Part shown: positions 55,801-64,000 of the stretch, piece by piece
Numbering within the stretch: position 1 is the stretch's first letter
Layout: each line of letters starts with the position of its first letter
NCBI GenBank assembly: GCA_039566865.1
Contig: CM076944.1
Coordinates: 19,924,501-19,988,500 of the forward strand
Source of the DNA: Aurelia coerulea
Lineage: Eukaryota > Cnidaria > Scyphozoa > Semaeostomeae > Ulmaridae
DNA length: 64,000 nt
Direction: 5' to 3'
Program-made: the position numbers and the translations under genes
The notes under the pieces: generated by a model
Told to the model about the DNA's origin: nothing
The model's database searches: none
What the model saw: the letters and a program-made list of their open reading frames with translations, nothing else

Positions 55801-56013
55801 TCAAACTGCCTATATTCACCAAGTTTCATGCTTTTATCACAAAACGAACAAAACCATCATTTTTATGCCGAAATCTGCCGTACCTAATAATAATCCAATA
55901 TCTTCAAATGTTGATATTCGTTGCTATAAATTTTATAACACTTCATCATAAGTCAGAATGGTGGTGTTGGTTGGTGTGTCAAATCATCACTTCTACTCCA
56001 AGGATTGAATTTG

Positions 56014-56228
56014 ACTGCGTTCACACGATGCCGGCACATTTTGAAAACGGTGAAAAATGTGACGGATAAGCCTCCCGTTCACACGAAAACGGCACATTTT
56101 TTGTCGGCAGATGTTGAAAACGGTAGATTTTGATAACGGTGCTCTTTGAAAACGGTATCGTGTGAAAGCTAGCTACCGTCACATTTTTCACCGTTTTCAA
56201 AATGTGCCGGCATCGTGTAATCGCAGTC
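56014..56228. mobile_element. Harbinger-like MITE, 52-bp inverted repeats
   Basis: GACTGCGTTCACACGATGCC...AATGTGACGG (56014-56068) pairs with the complement at 56176-56228, with two mismatches. The interior repeats GAAAACGGT. It interrupts LINE-B between an RIEFD-like segment and LDSSTSDFETVW. The flanks TTT and TTA suggest a 3-bp TWA-type duplication, though not a perfect one. Confidence 0.78.
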
Positions 56229-56554
56229 TTAGACTCTAGCACCAGTGATTTTGAAACTGTTTGGGTTGAAATGGTAAACAAAAGGACAACAATATCCTAA
56301 TTTGCTGTGCTTATAGACATCCTAGTTCAAATGTTGATATCCTTACTTCTCACTTTCAGAATCTTCTCCCTTAGATCTCATCAAACAAACTAGTCTTTGT
56401 AGTCATCAAATAAACTAGTCTCCAAACTTGTCTTCAAACTAGTATTTCAATGTCAGTTTACCATTATGATTCCCATACACCAACTAATGACTTTTTTGAT
56501 AATTTTATTTCACACAGCCTTCTTAATTGTATTCACCATCCAACTACCGCACCC

Positions 56555-56648
56555 GGTGCGCCAAAATAGACTATGCACGTTTTCAAAATCGGTCCAGTGT
56601 ACGATTTATTGTGGCCTGCCGAACGTGCATAGTTTAGTTTGGCGCACC
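56555..56648. mobile_element. Short MITE, GGTGCGCCAAA termini
   Basis: GGTGCGCCAAAATAGACTAT at the left pairs with ATAGTTTAGTTTGGCGCACC at the right, followed in both arms by GCACGT. ACCCGGT occurs on both sides (56551-56557 and 56646-56652), but the ends are themselves palindromic, so the duplication length is ambiguous. It interrupts LINE-B after CIHHPTT. Confidence 0.75.
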
Positions 56649-56696
56649 CGGTAGAATCTCACAACACTCTGCTTCAGTCAATTGACAACATATGTA

Positions 56697-57563
56697 GGGG
56701 GAATGGGATTTGTAACACTTTTTGGAAAATCAGCCATATCGTCTAAATAATGGTTAATTGTGCACTTGAAGGTAAATTATATTGTAGTTGCATCCCTTGG
56801 AATAAAATAGACATTAGTTTCCATCACATAGAACCAATTTTTGTGACGCTGTGATAGGTTCAAAATCAGTGGTCAAGTGTTACAATTTCCCCGACGGGGC
56901 AATTGTAACAGATTGTTGGAGCAATTGTTACATATCTTTGAAATCATCACAAATGATTATTGCACGACTCTGCTCTTTCCTTACACAAAATGTAGCACCA
57001 GGTGGCAGATTATTCATGGCTTTCAAAAGAACACATTAAAAATAAGATGTAGTTTTTATTTCTGTGTAAGTTTGGGTGCATCAGTTGAAAAAAATTGAAT
57101 CGATTGAGAAAAAATGTCCTGTTTTTACAAATTTCAATTCTGAACTATTTAATACTGCATGGATGCACATTGTTCGACCAGATTAGAAAATGAATCAAAA
57201 GCAAAGCATCGGACAGCTTACACCAGGGCAATTGTAACAGTGTGTTACAATTGCCCCTGACCTGGTCAGCTACGTTATAGCGTAGTTTTGATCCTAAAAA
57301 GATGCCATGTCTGTGATGTCAAAATGAAATTTTTTACTCAAGAGCAAAATCTTTCAGACACAAATTTACAGTGAAAGCACGTATTCACTTTTGTACTCAA
57401 AAATATGTATTTCCCCCGAAAATCTTGCAAACTTGGCTGAATATTCCTGTTTCTCAAGTCGTATGTAGAGGGTTAGAATGAGCATGTTCTGTGCAAAAAT
57501 CAGATTTTTGGCTCTTTTCTGCAAGGCTTGAGAGTCAGTGTTACATTTGTCCCCGGTCTCCCC
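56697..57563. mobile_element. TA-flanked element with repeated GCAATTGTAACA motifs
   Basis: The ends are GGGGGAATGGGATTTGTAAC and the complement of GGGGAGACCGGGGACAAATG, bounded by TA (56695-56696 and 57564-57565). Taking it out with one TA restores the LINE-B frame as SIDNICTNASNANIANG. Internal GCAATTGTAACA and its inverse recur near 56880-56935 and 57228-57260. No transposase is found, and a Tc1/mariner-type helper is the likely source. Confidence 0.85.
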
Positions 57564-58516
57564 TACTAATGCTAGCAATGCTAATATAGCAAATGGCAAT
57601 ATTTCAATGCAAATTGCTCATCTTTTTATCCAATTTTTGGCTCTGAAAAATACTCAGATTAGTCATCATAAGTCTGAATTATTTAAACATGATTACTCCA
57701 AGTTTAAAGAAGACAATTTTCTTGAGGATTTTAACCAAACTGACTTTACTTTTTTGGATAACAGGAACATAAATATAAATACCAAATTTGATAGGTATTT
57801 GTATGCTCCAATTAAAAAGTGGTGTAGAAAGTAATTAAAAGTAAAAGATGAACCATGGATATTAGTAAAATACAAAAGATTATGAGAATCAGAGACAGAA
57901 TTTTGCTTGAATTAAAGAAGAAAGTAACTGACGATAAGCTTAATCTGTTTAAAAAGTTTTGAAATCGAGTGTCCAACGAATTAAAAGAAAGTAAATCAAG
58001 ATATTTTCACAATTATGTTTCTACAAACAGTCAAAATATGAAAAATTTATGGTCTGGTATTAAATCAATTATCTCTCATAAATCTACTTCTTATTCAAAT
58101 AACAAAATCAATGACAAGGATGGAAATGTAACTTCAGACCCTTGTGAAATTTCAAATATTTGCAATGATTTTTATATCAATATTGCTGATGAAACAACAA
58201 AGAAGATTCCAATGACACCTAAATCTTCTCTTGATTATTTATCAAGCAGAACTTATAATTCATTCCTCCTTACTCCACTTACTCAGATGGAAGTTACTAA
58301 CCTAATTAACATCTTACATCCCTCTAAATATGTAGGCCCTAATACATAGTATACCTATCAAATTACTTAAAATCATTGGACCCTCATTTCTCAATTTCTC
58401 CACTTCTTGCTCTTCTTGTTAATCAGTCTTTCCAGACTGGTATTTTTCCTGATAGACTTATAATAGCCAAGGTGATTTAATTTTTCAAAAAAGGGAATCC
58501 TGAGCAACCTTCAAAC

Positions 58517-58904
58517 CAGGGCCGAAGCCAGTGGGGGGCTGGGGGGTGGAGCGCCCCCCAGAAGGCCATTTGTCGGAAATTTTACTCCACCTGTCGGATA
58601 TTTTATGTGGCTACAGGCCCACATTTAGAACATTTTACAGGGAAATGATGCATAGAACACGCATTTATTGACTTTCGAGGATAAATTCTGACATGAATTT
58701 TGAATCTACATCATTTTTCTCTTCATATTCATTAATTTGAAGGCTCCAACTTTAAAACTGCAAAATGTTTCGAAAATTTAGTCATTAAAGGAGCACATCA
58801 GTCCCTTCGTGCATGATTGTAACGTATGTTCCTAAAACTGGAGTTGTTGCTGTTGTTGTTGTTGATTTTAGCGTCGGAAAATTTTGGTTCTTTGCCCCAA
58901 ATGC
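58517..58904. mobile_element. Partial hAT-like insertion replacing part of LINE-B RT
   Basis: It starts CAGGGCCGAAGCCAGTGGGG, a form typical of hAT ends in animals. It contains GGAGCGCCCCCCAGAAGGCC and a TGTTGT microsatellite near 58845, but the matching right terminus is absent. LINE-B coding stops at GNPEQPSN and resumes near 58905 at NVPYCLQF, so about 30 codons between are missing. This was insertion with deletion, or later loss. Confidence 0.6.
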
Positions 58905-59426
58905 ATAATGTTCCTTATTGTTTGCAATTTTGATTTTCAAGAAAATCATTCAATTGATCATGCCCTAGTGAGTCTGAAAGAAACTATAGGAAATACACTT
59001 GACAAGATTTGGTTGTGGTATTTCCATAGATTTAAAAAAGGCTTTTGATACTGTTAATCATAAAGTTCTATTATCAAAATTGGAACACTATGGTGTTCGT
59101 GGATGTGCTCTTGAGTGGTTTAGATCATATCTATCTGATAGAAAGCAACATTTTTCTAACAATGGAAGCGATTCTAACTTGCTTTCAATAAGCTGTGGTT
59201 TGCCACAAGGTGCTGTACTGGATCCATTACTTTTTTGTTTATATTAATGATCTACTAAATGCTTCTAAGAAACTAATTTGTTATCTCTTTGCTGATGATA
59301 GAAACTTCTACTGTGAATCCAAAGACTTGCCTAATTTTATTTAGATTATACACAAAGAGTTGAGATCAGTAAAGAAATGGCTTGATGCAAATAGCTTATC
59401 ATTAAAAATTGATAAGACAAACTATA

Positions 59427-60212
59427 CCGGGTGTCCCCAAAAAAGTACCCCCTTTTGACTGGAAATAGGAACTAAACAATAAGATATCATCACTCCCCGA
59501 GTTCACAGCTAAATTTACCAATCTTCAACTTAGATGCACATACCTTTCATTTAGAAATCGTCCACCAAACACCGGAGTTACAGGTTCGCGAAGTCAAAAT
59601 TTACAATGCACCCAAAACCAGAGGTTTTGAAAGGGCCTAATCATGCTTTATATCGTGGACTTTTTCCAAAGTACCTGTAGACTTTAAGTTTCGGTTTTTT
59701 GCTTTTGAAAAGAGTTAAAGATGCATGGACATGGCGCTGATTAAATGAATGTAGTAAAAATGTGGTAAGAATGATAAAGTCGTGCCACATCTCCAAAATA
59801 AGCGTGCATGTGCTGCTTTCCTCTTCTTTATACAAAACACTTGGGATCTAATGCAATGCAAGGACCGATTCCTCAAGAGAAGAGTCACTTCTAGAACAAT
59901 TGAAGTAATTCAAGCTATAAATCTTTTCAAAAATATAAAAGTAAAGGTCAAAGTTGAAAATTCGTTTGCAAAATACCTGTTTGATGTCATCTTATGGTTA
60001 GGCCATTTCTCAAAACCTCTGGTTTCAGGTGGACCCCAAATTTTGACCTTGTGAACTCATATCTCCGCTGTTTGATGATCGATTTCAAAATGCAAGGTGT
60101 GTGCATTTAAGTTGAAGACCAAAAAATGTAGCCATGAATTCAAAAAGTCCCGAAATGTTATCGTTTTGTTGCCTTGTTCAGGCAAAAGGGGGTACTTTTT
60201 TGAGACACCCGG
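59427..60212. mobile_element. TA-flanked foldback element, CCGGGTGTC termini
   Basis: The termini are CCGGGTGTCCCCAAAAAAGT and the complement of CCGGGTGTCTCAAAAAAGT, flanked by TA on both sides. The arms stay complementary for about 250 bp (for example AACCAGAGGTTTTGAAAGGG versus its inverse near 60010). It cuts LINE-B right after DKTNYT. No transposase is seen. The termini and TA duplication suggest mariner-type mobilisation. Confidence 0.85.
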
Positions 60213-60224
60213 TATATAAGGTTA

Positions 60225-62640
60225 AAACGTAAAGAAAAACACCCCTGTACAGTGGCAGGGATAGCATTAAAAGATCAAGCTGACCTTACTTCCATAATGG
60301 TCCCCTTAACGGTCCCGGTACAATGTAGGGAAAGAAACACAGCAAAAGGAAAAAGCATGGTCCATAAGACGACACCATGATCGGAAGAGATCATACAGGG
60401 TCTTAGTAGAAAACATGTATGTCATCTTTCTCTCTCTGTATATTTTAGAGAAAAATTTCTTTGACCTTATGTTTGAATGCATTAATATTATTTGTTGATT
60501 TCAACTCAGATGGAAGACTGTTCCATATTTTCGGCCCTAGATAAGATAAGCATTTTGGCTTTGCAATACTTTCGCGAAAGGGAAATTCCAATTTGAACAT
60601 GGAACTTCTCGTTGTTCGGCCCTGCTTGACTGAATGGAATATCTCAGCACTGCAAGCTGGGGCAGTTCATTTGAATATTTTCATTATTTTAACACAGATA
60701 CATTGATCTATCCTGTTCTTTGTGGGGAGCCAATTTATTGCCTTGAATTCTGTGGCCCCCTTTGTGTGCTGTGTTTTTTAAATTCAGGTAAAAACGAATG
60801 CATTTGTTTTGTGCTTATTGGATTTCTCTTGTTCAAATTTGGGTACCATGAGGTGCATGTGTAAATTTGTTTTGTGCTTATTGGATTTCTCTTGTTCAAA
60901 TTTGGGTACCATGAGGTGCATGTGTAATCAAAATGAGGTTGAATAACATCACTTAAAAGCAACCTATGAAGGGATTTATCCGTGAAGTTTTGTTTCCTGT
61001 ACAGAAATTTTAGTTTGCCATTTGTTTTCCCAAGCATCTTTGTTGCCATTGACTCACCACAGAATCTTTCATCCAGAACACATCCCAGATATGTGACCAT
61101 TGAATGTTGTTTAATTTTTATATCCCCGCTCCTGATGTCCAGCTTTTTCAGGTATTTGCATTTTTTCGTCCAAAGGGAATGGATTTAGTTTTGTCCTCTC
61201 CAAAATGAATGCTCAGTTTGTTTTCTACTAATCAACCACAGAAGCAGATCACAGTCAACCGTTCGTGCCATGTCATTCACGTGAAGAAGAAATATGCGTG
61301 GACCGAGAATGGACCCCTGAGGGAGCCCAATGTCAAATTACCATGATTTAAACATTCCTTTCCTATGTTGACAGTATATGATCGATCCTGATGGTAAGGT
61401 TTAAACCATAAAGTAGTAGATAAAATGGCAGGGTACGCCATTTTATCTAGGAGAATTTTATGGTCAATTGTATCAATTGCTTTTTAAAGGTCAATTGAGA
61501 TCATGCCTGTAAACATCCCAGTGTCATATCCTTGAAGGATTAAGTGACGAGCACGAAAGCCTGATTGGTGTTTATACAAAATTTTCTTTTCATCGAGGTA
61601 CTTTTGTACTTGACTGGTATGGACGATTTTTTCAATAATTTTTGACATTTGGGGAAGTAAAAAAATTGGTCGATAGTTTTTGGGATAATCTTTCTATCCT
61701 TTTTAAAAAAAGGGTTTAATGTTTGTTTGTTTGCAACCATCAGGAAACTCGGATCGTAGGATTGATAGATCGCATAATTCTGTTGGCGGCTCAGCTAAAG
61801 CAGTTGGACCATCTTATCTTTGATAAATTTCCCACCAATATTATCCAAACATGTTGCTTTTGAGGGTTTTATCTCTTCTGAGAGTTTAAGGACGTTTTCA
61901 GAAGACGTGGGAAGCAGTGAAAATGTTTCAGAAAGGTTCATGTGTTTGTAGCACTTTCGCACATTGTCGAGTCTACGGGGGGACATTTTTAGTTTCTTTA
62001 CTAAACCTGAAGATAGGTTTGAAAGAAATCATTGAACATTTCGGCATTGGTTTTATCACTGAAAGATAGTTTGCATTTATTGCTTAAGCATATTTTAGAG
62101 GGTGAGTTGCTTCCTGATGACAATCCGGAAATTTTCGTAATCTTAGTGTTAGCGATTGTAATTTTACGACGATTATAAATTAGAAATTTTTTTAGAGATT
62201 TGACCGTGAATGATGACTGAGGGTGTAAAGTTGCACCCCGAATGATTTTCGTGGTCAAATCCCTTACAAATTCTCAAACTTATTATCTTAATAAAATCAA
62301 AATCGCAAACTCTAGGAATATCAAAATTTGCAATTAGATTTAAACTTTGGGTGCTGAACCCAAATCCGTGACCAGTAGTTGAACAAATTTTCAAACATTT
62401 TCAAAACGAGGCCGTTAATTGAAAAGGTGTGTCAAAAACACAACAAGCATCGAAATTAGTGACCATGAATAGAAGTCGCGAAGCACAGGCATATCTGGAA
62501 GATTGTGGTAGACCGCGTAGTGTCCGCTACGGGTGCTTTCAGATGATTTGAAAGCTAACGGTAAACCGGTACAGTTACAGTCAATGTGCTTACAGGCTGA
62601 GTCAAAACAGTGGTCACGCTGATTATGCAATTTTTTCTGA
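60225..62640 (-). pseudogene. LINE-F: decayed LINE, same family as LINE-I
   Basis: From about 62260 down the minus strand: FTVKSLKKFLIYNRRKITIA, ISGLSSGSNSPSKICLSNKC, FSDKTNAEMFNDFF, LSEEIKPSKATCLDNIGGKF, NIKPFFKKDR, then, after further breaks, VTYLGCVLDERFCGESMATK, LKFLYRKQNFTDKS and IQPHFDYTCTSWYPNLNKR. The 3' UTR signature AAACACCCCT ... TGGCAGGGATAGCAT at 60238-60300 matches LINE-I. RT motifs are too damaged to read the catalytic box. A frame at 62630-62415 is unrecognised and may belong to its 5' part. Confidence 0.72.
60795..60930. repeat. Tandem duplication (about 66 bp) in LINE-F
   Basis: TTTGTTTTGTGCTTATTGGA ... GGTGCATGTGTAA occurs twice head-to-tail. On the minus strand it repeats the peptide CTSWYPNLNKRNPISTKQ in frame. 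The copies are virtually identical, so the duplication is recent relative to the decay of LINE-F. Confidence 0.88.
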
Positions 62641-63319
62641 CTGTATTCGAGTCACACCCTGGGATTTGCTAGTTACATACAGAGATCATACTTGTGCTAA
62701 TTGTGCTCTATCCTTTACCTTTAGTGTTCTTGATTGAAAATGGCTACAAATTTTTGATTATATCCACATGTATTGGGTACTCCTTTTACTGTATAATGCA
62801 ATGCCGTTTGCCTAATGTCTATGTCTATCTGTCTTGCTGATTATGAAATATTTCGGGTATTTGCTATTTCATATAGTTTTAATTAACTTGGTAGAGACAT
62901 TCTTTGAAAATGTTTGCATGTAGAAGATACCTTTGATATGAACATTTACTGTGCTGGAGTCAGTCTTTCAATTCCATAGCTGCAAGAGATTTTACTGGAG
63001 AAATTTTTGTGACAAAAAGTCTTTCAATTGAAGTCATTTATCGTGCACTAACTTTGAAGCCATGTATGACATGTATTTTAATATGCTAATTAAACATATC
63101 CATACATGGATATGTTTAATTAGCATTGCTTTGAGAGAGAAACAGCATTAAAGACGATCCATTTTTTACAAACTCTTTTTGAAAAGATCGTTTTGTCACT
63201 GTTTGTTTTTCAGTCACTCAGCAGTTGCTTTGGTTGTATCACAATATAGCACGACCAGAACTGCTTATATACTTATATCACTATACTTAACATTGCACGT
63301 ACAACGTTATTTCTTTTAG
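62641..63319. other. Intron stretch with a perfect 44-bp palindrome
   Basis: No gene is seen between LINE-F and the last SNX exon. A perfect palindrome is present at 63083-63126. Confidence 0.5.
63083..63126. repeat. 44-bp palindrome
   Basis: ATGCTAATTAAACATATCCAT, then AC, then the exact complement ATGGATATGTTTAATTAGCAT. There is no mismatch over 21 bp of stem. It could be a tiny MITE or a cruciform-prone site. Confidence 0.9.
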
Positions 63320-63432
63320 AGATTCTTTCTGGCCAGGAGGAATATTAGCAGACCCTTATCCTGTTAGGCCACATGATGTTCGTAGAAGAATGCGAATGGT
63401 AACAAAGGCGAAAATGCTTGGCAGTATTCCTG
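63320..63432 (+). CDS. SNX13: Sorting nexin (SNX13-like) exon, nexin C-terminal region, part 3
   Basis: This 113-bp exon has acceptor TTTCTTTTAG and donor GTGAGA. The first A completes Arg with CG from 34027. The exon then encodes DSFWPGGILADPYPV, RPHDVRRRMRMVTKAKM and LGSIP, leaving one base. The RDSFWPxGILA motif, followed by basic residues and an L..(I/M)P end, is characteristic of the SNX13 C-terminal domain. The next exon, which should continue with the domain's helices, is not found before the window ends. Confidence 0.88.
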
Positions 63433-64000
63433 GTGAGACTGTTGAAATATTGAGTTATAAAATAGCTGGTGTCCCAATGATAATTGTTTTTAGGCTCGAA
63501 AATTCACAAAAATTCAATTAATTTCTTAAATTGTCTTTTTTGTTTTATTGACGGAAAAAATAAATAAGATAGTAAGGTATATCTTGTTACTGAAAGCCGC
63601 ACAGGAGCGAAAAATTGTGAATTGATGTTTTGAATTGAAGCTATACTGCTTTTTGACGCATGCTACAAGATCAGACGGAAATTGGTGAAATGCTTTTATC
63701 AATTTTGAAACAGTTCCAACTTCCGAATATTATGCATCAAATAACTAAAAGTTAGAATAAATAGATAGAAGTGGGCTAGACTAGTCACAAGCTCAAATTT
63801 TCCGTGAATTTTTAAAACGGCGACAATTTTTTGAGACATCTGGCAAAATTTCATATGAAAATGCCAAGCCTGGCTTCAATTTGATCACTTCAGTTGTCCT
63901 GGTACTTATTTGGTTTTTGTCATCCAGTTACAACCAAGGCTTTGGTTCCTACTGTTCTCTCTGGAAACATGTCACAATCTATCACTAGGACCGCTCACAT
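63433..64000 (+). other. Start of the next SNX13-like intron
   Basis: It begins with donor GTGAGA. No further exon, repeat pair or RNA gene is recognised to the end of the window. Confidence 0.55.

Larger units (their letters stand above)
38290..55880. mobile_element. Composite foldback element with 160-bp satellite arms, TA-flanked
   Basis: The outer ends are CGGCAGATTT at 38290 and its complement ending at 55880, each bordered by TA (38288-38289 and 55881-55882). Both ends continue inward with the same TTTTGTGATAAAAGCATG and CACCAAGTTT-type sequence. The arms then consist of a 160-161-bp tandem satellite and a unique inverted segment (39500-40075 paired with 41130-41460). The central loop holds a LINE piece, and the right arm is split by the 13-kb BEL/Pao element. 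The insertion lies in the endonuclease region of LINE-B. Without its own insertions it would be roughly 3.5 kb. No transposase is seen, so it is non-autonomous. Confidence 0.83.
36476..59425 (+). pseudogene. LINE-B ORF2 remnant: PHD finger, endonuclease, RT, split by many insertions
   Basis: The gene begins at MKSSVNFLCCICHK (36476), a decayed PHD finger whose later cysteines are lost to stops or Phe. LWFFKPCTAEIFPF and LGLYKFDRFD follow (to 36898), then FDLPSFVNSAPSFEII through QLSSSDFSILHTN (38025-38289). The endonuclease continues at 55883 (NNNPISSNVDIRCYKFY, SQNGGVGWCVKSS, then near 56250 SDFETVWVEMVNK and NNILICCAYRHPSSN). HSLLNCIHHPTT lies near 56520, and SIDNI joins TNASNANIANG across the 56697-57563 element. 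A connector (57660-58350: FKEDNFLEDFNQTDFTFLD, KESKSRYFHNYVSTNSQN) and the RT follow (58905-59425: CGISIDLKKAFDTVNHKV, CGLPQGAVLDPLLFCLY, LFADDRNFYC). It ends at DKTNYT where a TA-flanked foldback inserted. Stops and frameshifts are numerous. Confidence 0.78.
34028..63319 (+). other. 29.3-kb SNX13-like intron filled by nested transposons
   Basis: The donor is GTAAGT at 34028 and the acceptor is TTTCTTTTAG ending at 63319. Nearly all sequence from 34.6 to 62.6 kb is assignable to mobile elements. LINE-B forms the base, and the composite foldback, BEL/Pao, LINE-G and several MITEs lie inside it. Unassigned pieces are 34028-34630, 35500-35738 and 62640-63319. Confidence 0.75.

Noticed and set aside
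1..64000. tRNA, rRNA or snRNA genes
   Set aside because: I saw no sequence with the expected A/B boxes plus cloverleaf or rRNA core; a dedicated covariance search could still find a short one.

Overview
The window is a piece of a metazoan nuclear genome, AT-rich and densely packed with transposable elements. It has spliced genes with GT/AG introns, non-LTR retrotransposons of CR1/L2-like type, a BEL/Pao LTR retrotransposon, PIF/Harbinger, ISL2EU/IS4EU-like and hAT DNA transposons, and many foldback/MITE elements. A marine invertebrate, perhaps an anthozoan cnidarian, fits this repeat mix best. That placement is an inference; no rRNA or other species marker is present.

The only host gene I can support is a sorting nexin resembling SNX13, on the + strand. 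Three small exons of its C-terminal nexin region lie at 29636-29713, 33959-34027 and 63320-63432. Their splice sites and reading phases join perfectly. The intron between the last two is about 29.3 kb and consists almost entirely of nested transposons.

Layout: (1) 0.8-7.5 kb: a foldback MITE, then a two-gene PIF/Harbinger transposon (about 2012-7508; MADF-BESS protein and DDE transposase) containing three further nested elements. (2) 8.1-16.2 kb: an ISL2EU/IS4EU-like DDE transposase, a convergent broken SAP/SWIM/YqaJ-nuclease gene, and several MITEs including a hAT element with a perfect 8-bp target duplication. (3) 17.1-22.5 kb: a nearly full-length LINE (LINE-A) with coiled-coil ORF, SGNH-esterase ORF and EN-RT ORF2 broken by one frameshift. 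(4) 22.97-23.79 kb: a foldback element whose arms are GTGCGTAAG satellite, with a perfect 9-bp target duplication. (5) 26.1-28.2 kb: LINE fragments. (6) 28.6-29.55 kb: an almost complete palindrome beside SNX exon 1. (7) 29.9-33.2 kb: a decayed PHD-finger LINE (LINE-C) in the first SNX intron.

(8) 35.7-59.4 kb: one old LINE (LINE-B, + strand) is the foundation of a deep nest. Its ORF2 is interrupted by a truncated LINE-A copy, a 17.6-kb composite foldback element (38290-55880) with 160-bp satellite arms, three MITEs, a hAT-type fragment and a terminal TA-flanked foldback. The foldback itself contains two LINE fragments and a rearranged 13-kb BEL/Pao element, which in turn contains an almost complete LINE (LINE-G). 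In several places LINE-B or BEL coding sequence reads on when an insertion and its target duplication are removed, giving an internal proof of the order of events. (9) 60.2-62.6 kb: another decayed LINE on the minus strand, followed by SNX exon 3.

Most elements are visibly dead through stops, frameshifts, lost catalytic residues or 5' truncation. The most intact coding regions are the Harbinger transposase, the ISL2EU-like DDE domain, LINE-A ORF1a/1b and the inverted BEL integrase.
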